From NCBI GenBank assembly GCA_028023455.1, contig JAQFVV010006255.1, forward strand, positions 5,566,501 to 5,630,500: 64,000 nucleotides of DNA, given 5' to 3'. Shown piece after piece: positions 58,271 through 64,000 of the stretch. This DNA is from Epiperipatus broadwayi. Its lineage: Eukaryota > Onychophora > Udeonychophora > Euonychophora > Peripatidae. A program made the position numbers and the translations under genes. Numbering within the stretch: the first letter of the stretch is position 1; the number at the start of each line of letters is the position of its first letter. The notes beneath the pieces were generated by a model, which saw only the letters and a program-made list of their open reading frames with translations, ran no database searches and was not told the DNA's origin.

Positions 58271-59597
58271 TGATATATAGACTGCGGAGGGTGGGGGTAT
58301 TTTGTTTAATCTTTGAGTAATTATTTATAAGTAGAAAAATATTTTTTTTTTTTTAAACAATAAGTAAATAAATAAAAATATTGAATTGTGACTTCTTTTT
58401 TTTAATGAATTAACAGAATAGTTTTACTATCAAAATTAAATTGTAATAATGTTTAAATTGATGGTATTTTGCTTACAGACTGATTCATAGATAATGCCAT
58501 TTGTTTTATTTATTCAAAGCCGACGGGAGAAAAAGATATGCTCGGTGCAATATTTATGCAGAGCCCGTTTTATACATGATAAAAAGACACATAAAATAAA
58601 ATATCTTATTTGCAGATATAGATGTACAGCTTTACAATTAGAATAAATTCAAGTCAAGAACGATTCTCTTCTTAAAATATTTATTTTAAATCTGAATTGG
58701 CAAAAAAAAAAAAGAAAGAAATTTAGGAAAATTAAAAATTATATATATTTTATTTTGGAAACTCAGATATTGCTTCAACATAATTGTACAAATTGATACT
58801 TACAATGCATAAATAATTAGTTGTTTATAAATTATATATATTAATTTACGTCTACAACTGCATTACTTCGTATATTTTAGAGCCTACAAATGGTAGAATT
58901 TTGGCAAAAGAAGGAAACGTAGCTTTATATAGTTAGTGATAAAATGTTTTGACTTATTTTTTGATCTTCGCAAAAGACACAGTTCATGTAGCCTGGAGCC
59001 TTGCTAAATGTGGGACTTGTGCCATTGGACCATTCGAGCCCTTTTCGCGTTGGCTCTGCATCTATTAATATAACTCTGTACAATCTTTCATAATGAAATC
59101 TATATAGTGAAAAATGATATTATGGCAATGGGGTTGGAAGTTTGCTTTAATTATTTTTTTCTTTTTTTAAAAAAGCTAAATTATATATAGCCGATCCAGT
59201 TAGTAATCCATTATTATTCAGTAAATAAGTATTTAACTATTCTTAATTTAAGATTAAGTCCCAGAAAAAATTGGTTTAATCAGATAAATGTTGAGATATT
59301 GGCAATATAAAAAAAAACTCAATTACAATCTGATGCCATCATCATTAATGATGAGTAAATGCCTGTAAGAACAGCCATATATGTTATTTATGTTTATATT
59401 TGAAAAGTAAAGTTGTGATTATATATTAAGTCGCTATATTGTGTCGAAGTTTGAGAGGTTCCTCTATAGTCAAAAGAAAAAAAAAACATCATTTGACTAT
59501 TATAAACATGCAAGGCACATACGATAAAGGTTAAAAGCCTTTCTCTAAAAGTACTTTGGAAAGTAATAAGTATTGATATTAAATATTTATTTTCCAG

Positions 59598-59681
59598 GTT
59601 GAAGAAAGAGATGAAGAGATAATAAGACAGCAAGCAGAACATGATACTTTACAACATCTTTTACAAGTTATAAAGAATGAA
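59598..59681 (+). CDS. Exon of the coiled-coil protein (28 codons)
   Basis: An 84-bp exon, acceptor 'atttattttccag', donor GTAAGT, phase 0. It encodes VEERDEEIIRQQAEHDTLQH and so on, ending VIKNE: exactly four heptads, with V1, I8 and L22 on a and L18 and I25 on d. Same length, phase, register and terminal Glu as the exon at 32851. The gene must continue beyond 64000, as no later exon or polyadenylation site is recognisable in the window. Confidence 0.83.
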
Positions 59682-60625
59682 GTAAGTAATTAATGCTTGG
59701 TATTATTTTTAGAAGTAGTGATTTATTCAATAAAAAGTACTTGTTAAAATATAGGCAGACAAGAAAAAGAAATATACCATAAAATTATTTCTGAATACAT
59801 ATTCTGATCATCTTTAATATCAAATTAACTTTTTTTTAAAGTATAACTAATTCTGTGCAATATTTTAAATAAGATATACTATCATAAAATTAAATGTAAG
59901 AAAATTAATAAAACAAAAATACTGCTTATATCATCATAATCATATAGATAAAAAAAGAAGATAAATTTTAAACAGCCTACTCCAAAGTAAAGATCTCTCC
60001 AACAACTTGGAAGTGAAGAGAATATTTAGTAGAATTGTCACAAGATAAGAGTATTTGTGTTTTTTCTCATCTTTATTTTATCCTCTACTTAAGAATAGAT
60101 AAATATATGTTTCTCAACTATTAATTGGTTGGATATCTCTCCCCCTCTTCCACATTGTAAGATTGTTTATAAATTTTTTTTAACCAAGTCTGGATTTAAA
60201 GATCCAAATCATGGATTTGAAAAATAGAAGTATTAAGTGATAAATGAATGATTGACTTCTATATCTATTTGTTATTATATAAATAAATAAAAATGCACAG
60301 ATAATTACAGTATAAATAAAGAAGCAACAAGAATTAATTTAAGAGAACTATGATTATGATAAACTTCACCAAAATTGCACTTAGTATTGGATTATAAAGA
60401 AAAAAGAAACAAATTCATTATGCAGATGAACAAATGTTTAAAAATTTGAATACATATTGCAATGGTCAGACTTAGCATAGTTCATTTATTTATACTTTCT
60501 CTATTTATTTACATAAATTACATGGGAGCCACCTAGCTTTAAGCATCAGGAAACAAATCAAGACTTGTATATATAAAACAATAGTTTATTATAATATTAA
60601 TATCATTTATGTTTTTTATTATTTT

Positions 60626-60765
60626 TTACATTGCTTTTTACAACTCACTATTGACAATTTCAATTACCCCAACAATCTTCTTCGGAAAATATAAGAAGTT
60701 CTGAAAAAGATTGCTGGGGCAATCAAAAATATCAATAATGGGTTGTAAAAAGCATTGTAAAAAGT
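60626..60765. mobile_element. Foldback element, about 140 bp
   Basis: Left 'tacattgctttttacaactc' and 'accccaacaatcttcttc'; right 'aaagattgctggggcaat' and 'gggttgtaaaaagcattgta'. The arms are about 60 bp with some mismatches around a short loop near 60690. No hammerhead core is present. Confidence 0.7.
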
Positions 60766-62139
60766 AATAAAGAGCATAAATGATATTAATATTATATAGA
60801 TTCAGCCATGCAATAAGAAAGAATAGTTTATTCAATATAATAATGTAACCATTACACAGCCTTATTTGTAATGCCAGTCTAAATAATAAGTTGCTGCCAA
60901 TGAATGATGGTACACCATGCAATCTTACATAAACAAATTAACAGATTACATAATAATCACTTATTTACAAGTGTACTTATTAATTGATGTATAATTTACT
61001 TTTTTAAATAAAATTAACAAATCACATAAAAGTAATTTATTTACAAAGTATAATCATTAATTGATATACAATTTATTTCTTTAACAAAATCCTTTAATCT
61101 TTATCCATCATAGTATCAATATATTTATAGAAAATGTAACTCATTTGACATACTTTTAACTCTGACTTCAATAACTTAAATATAATTCTATACACATATA
61201 TATTCAAAAATATAACATTTCTTTGACTCACATGTCTCCTAGTATTTACACATAAATATGCTGTATATGGGATAGACATCAACACTATTTTTATCACAAT
61301 AATTCTAAGAAATGGTATTTTTTAGATTCTAGTCCTAAACATAACCACTTATATAATAATAATTATAAAGGGATAGCCTTTTGGTCATAACTGTAACTGA
61401 ATAAACCTTCTATACAATAATTATAAGAAGTGTCCTAATACAATTGCAATTTAGACACAGATGATTCGTTCTGAAATCGATTCCTAACTCATTAAACTGA
61501 TAGGAATGCATTCTACCATATGGATGTAAACATATGTAAACTATTAAACATTGAATAAATAACTGCACATATATAAATCTATATATCTAAAATCCAATTT
61601 CAGTAATCAAATATAAGTTTAACTACGAACAAATGAAACTAATGGAAATAATTACATCGTTAACTACAGTTATTTGTGACTTGACAATTTATATATCAAC
61701 ATTACGTTTACAAGATTATTATTATTTCTTTACCTTTTCCTCTTATTAATAACTTATATAAAATTCATAAGTTTAGTATATATGTGATATATAATAATTT
61801 TTTTAAAAATAAAATAATTTTAACAAATAAAGAGAAGTTATTACTAATTCTTTTTTTTTTTTTTTAATCTGGAAGTTTCTTTCAAAATAGGATAACAAAC
61901 ATTATTTACAAATTCAGATTAGTTAAAATAAAGTACACATCAGACTTTAAATACAAGACTCACCAAAACAAAATAATTGTTATTTATTTCTTTTTGGTAA
62001 ATATTAAAAGGTCCATTTGTGGTGATAATCTAGTTTGTAATTTCTGTCATTTAAATAAGCCTTTATGTTCATTTCAGCCAGAATTATTCAAAATATTATC
62101 CACAAGCTAACTGTTAGTTGTGTTTTAAGACCTATAGAA

Positions 62140-62192
62140 GTCCCTACCTTCGTATTTTTCAGACGCTTATTTCTAAGGTTACAGCCTTAGTA
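62140..62192 (+). repeat. Half copy of the 9228 foldback
   Basis: 'gtccctaccttcgtatttt' then 'tcag' and 'ctaaggttacagccttag' correspond to the right arm of the hairpin at 9228-9341 ('atccctactgtcgttttttc', 'cttaaggttatagccttaa'), with several changes. No left arm is seen. Confidence 0.5.
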
Positions 62193-62359
62193 AATTATCA
62201 CAAAGCATAAGTAAATGTCCTGTGAGATTTGAATAAAATAATATCCCAGTTTGATCAAGAAAAAGGAAAAACTTGATTTTATTGAGAAAAAGAGTTCCTT
62301 TTTTTTGCATACTTATTTCAGTTCTCTCTCTCTCTCTTTTTTTTTATTTTAAGTGTCAT

Positions 62360-62445
62360 AGTATCGGCCGGGACATGAACCCACAACCCGGGCAACTACA
62401 TGCAAGTGCAAGGCAGTCGCGCTGACCTCTCGATCACCAATGCAC
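62360..62445 (-). mobile_element. tRNA-like SINE head between two CT/T tracts
   Basis: GC-rich, on the - strand: 'TGGTGATCGAGAGG' near the A-box position, 'CAGCGCGACTGCC', then 'GGGTTCATGTCCC' (B box, one mismatch to the consensus). It is bounded on both sides by CTCTCTCTCT plus T-run sequence (62324-62346 and 62446-62475), which may be a long target duplication or a composite tail. Confidence 0.55.
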
Positions 62446-63149
62446 TCTCTCTCTCTCTCTCTTTTTTTTTTTTTTAAAAAAATTTGTATATATTACTTTG
62501 CTTAGAAGAGAAAAATTAATATTTTTTTTATTGAAATGAACAATAGATTACTCATTTCAATATATATATAAACAAAATTCAAAAACATTATTATTAAAAA
62601 GAACATGAAAAGAATTTGGTAGATTAAAAAAATAGAATATATATAATAAAATAAATAATTCTAGAAATGTATATTATCAGGAAAGTATTTTACTATAATT
62701 AAATAAGTTTATATAGGATTAAATAACTGAAAGAAAAAGTGCTATAATTTAAACAACGAATATTGATTACCAATAATAATTATAATATTAAAACAGAAAC
62801 AAAATATAAGAAGTTATAGTTGAATGCTATGACTTTCCAATAGAGTTAAGTGTAGATGTAGAGGAGTAAACTCAATAGTTAAAAGTTCTTGGTTTAAAGC
62901 TTAGTATCATCTTATCTGATGTTTAAATATCAGATAAAATTATAAGCAATAAAACCATTCAGTATTTGATATATTAATACACACCTAACTTAAAGTGTGC
63001 CTTTTTCAATTTCATGCGTGAGCGCGCGCGTGTGTGTTATGCAATTCAAATAAACTAACGTATAAACCTTTTTATAACATATGAGAATAAGTTTATATCA
63101 AATTATCTCAATTTAATTATGCTGTAAAATTAAATATGGTTACATTTAA

Positions 63150-63261
63150 GCACAGCCATGACTTAAAAAGTGGCAGACTTTGGATCTTAAGGTCATGGGT
63201 TCAATTCTTTTACTTCTGATGCTTGTTTATAAACTTCTGAGGAATAATACATTATTTTTTT
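63150..63261 (+). mobile_element. SINE copy, tRNA-derived family S (best preserved)
   Basis: 'gtggcagactttggatctta' and 'ggtcatgggttcaattc' resemble the anticodon arm to T arm of a tRNA (perhaps Lys-like) with a recognisable B box. Downstream lies 'ctgatgcttgtttataaac' and an AT tail shared with the copies at 8621 and 50781. Confidence 0.55.
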
Positions 63262-63550
63262 GCTTAAAAAGTGATCATACATAAATTACCCATAATAAGT
63301 ATGTGATAAATCAAAAGTGTATGTAATTTCTGTAATTATATCCAAACAATTTTAATAGTTTCAGTAACCTCTTTACTGAAGTTCTCATATAGAGTTTTGA
63401 AGCTATATTATCTGATTTGTGTAACTGAAAATTTTCATGGTTCATTTTTATTGATTTTTTTTATTGATAAAGCACACAATTATATATATATAATATGCTG
63501 TATATATACCTAATATCTACATACATATGTGTTGTCACACTAACATATAT

Positions 63551-64000
63551 ATATTATAATGGTTGGGGAAGATCAGAGTCTTACCATATCTGTCTTATTG
63601 GGTGCCACTAGGTCATTCAAACCTAGAAAATTTATATAGTAGGCATATACACCTTGTTAAGATCTAAATTTTGTTTGTTATGACCATTAGCCTATGCCAC
63701 TAGCCCAAGAAGATGCAGAGATTTAATATATAACTAAATTCTTAAAATATATTTTTAATATTAAAATGAAATAAATAAAATAAGCCACTGCCAATAATAA
63801 CACACAAAAAACATTTATTGACGCACATATATAAATTTAAACTTGAGGAATAAGTTCATCTTAAATTTGTTATTAATTTTAAATTTAAATTATTATTTTA
63901 TACTTTAATTAAATGTCAGCACAGATGGACAGTTTATAAAAAAAGTATTTTATAATGTTGAGTATAGATAGGCTACATAGATTACACAATTAAAAAACTT
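63551..64000 (-). mobile_element. Repeat family E, copy 2 (cut by the window edge)
   Basis: Same orientation and block order as 44641-45105: 'tcttaccatatctg', 'aacctagaaaatttatatag', 'ttgttaagatc', 'ccactgccaataataac', 'ggctacatagatt'. The tRNA-like part (A box 'ACCTAGTGGCAC' on the - strand) is more decayed. The copy runs past the end of the window. Confidence 0.65.

Larger units (their letters stand above)
49814..59597 (+). other. About 9.8-kb intron
   Basis: From donor GTAATG to the acceptor before 59598. It is filled with a SINE, foldbacks and three or four non-LTR remnants, listed separately. 49830-50780, 51540-51950, 52800-53200 and 58270-59590 show nothing I can name. A slightly richer spot at 58975-59065 ('gcctggagccttgc', 'cattcgagccc') may be an old SINE head. 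Confidence 0.6.
59682..64000 (+). other. Start of the next intron
   Basis: AT-rich sequence after the donor GTAAGT. It contains a foldback at 60626, a half foldback near 62140, SINE-like pieces at 62360 and 63150, a GC/GT microsatellite at 63018-63037 and the start of repeat E at 63551. I see nothing at roughly 59700-60600, 60770-62130 and 62480-63140. Confidence 0.55.

Noticed and set aside
62360-62445. A genuine tRNA gene on the - strand
   Set aside because: The cloverleaf cannot be completed (acceptor stem missing, B box with a mismatch), and the CT/T tracts on both sides fit a SINE better.

Overview
The window is animal nuclear DNA, very AT-rich by eye (roughly three quarters A+T). It has canonical GT-AG introns, tiny in-frame exons set in introns of 10-30 kb, and a dense load of transposable elements: a Ty3/Gypsy LTR element, RTE-type and other non-LTR elements, tRNA-derived SINEs and many foldback elements. 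Nothing bacterial (operons, ribosome binding sites, rRNA) is present. I cannot fix the phylum from the sequence.

Host gene. Four exons on the + strand (2760-2855, 32851-32934, 49646-49813, 59598-59681) encode short stretches of one continuous alpha-helical coiled coil. All are phase 0. Three are 84 or 168 bp long (28 or 56 residues), and all four start at heptad position 'a'. They are an internal piece of one long coiled-coil protein gene that probably runs through the whole window. Its family is not recognised. Nearly everything else lies in its introns.

Layout. 1-2759: AT-rich non-coding DNA. 2856-32850: a 30-kb intron with a 170-bp direct repeat (5511/6366), several snap-back repeats (7.5-12 kb), SINE pieces, an unclassified dispersed repeat 'R1' (14.7-22.7 kb and 28.2-30.5 kb), an almost intact young Gypsy element (16894-21329) inside R1, a cluster of hammerhead-bearing foldback elements (21.9-24.2 kb), a 138-bp tandem duplication and a decayed RTE element on the - strand (25.3-28.1 kb). 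32935-49645: a tetranucleotide repeat, more hammerhead foldbacks (35.3 and 43.9 kb), a 772-bp near-total palindrome (39.9-40.7 kb), a 490-nt tract without a single G (42.26-42.75 kb), a tRNA-headed repeat (44.6 kb) and a decayed LINE (48.1-48.9 kb). 49814-59597: SINE, foldbacks, three decayed non-LTR fragments and a second decayed RTE on the + strand. 59682-64000: AT-rich sequence, another foldback, SINEs and a second copy of the 44.6-kb repeat.

The most interesting system is a set of short foldback elements whose arms carry hammerhead self-cleaving ribozyme cores (CUGANGA / GAAA / palindromic stem III / UH, with matching stem I), flanked by 12-14 bp target duplications. At least three sequence families share this architecture. 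The minimal self-complementary stem III is like that described for Penelope-like elements, but no Penelope reverse transcriptase is visible here. These look like non-autonomous hammerhead retroelements, some with convergent hammerheads on the two arms. The second striking point is that the Gypsy element is flanked by a 161-bp direct repeat of host DNA instead of the usual 4-6 bp.
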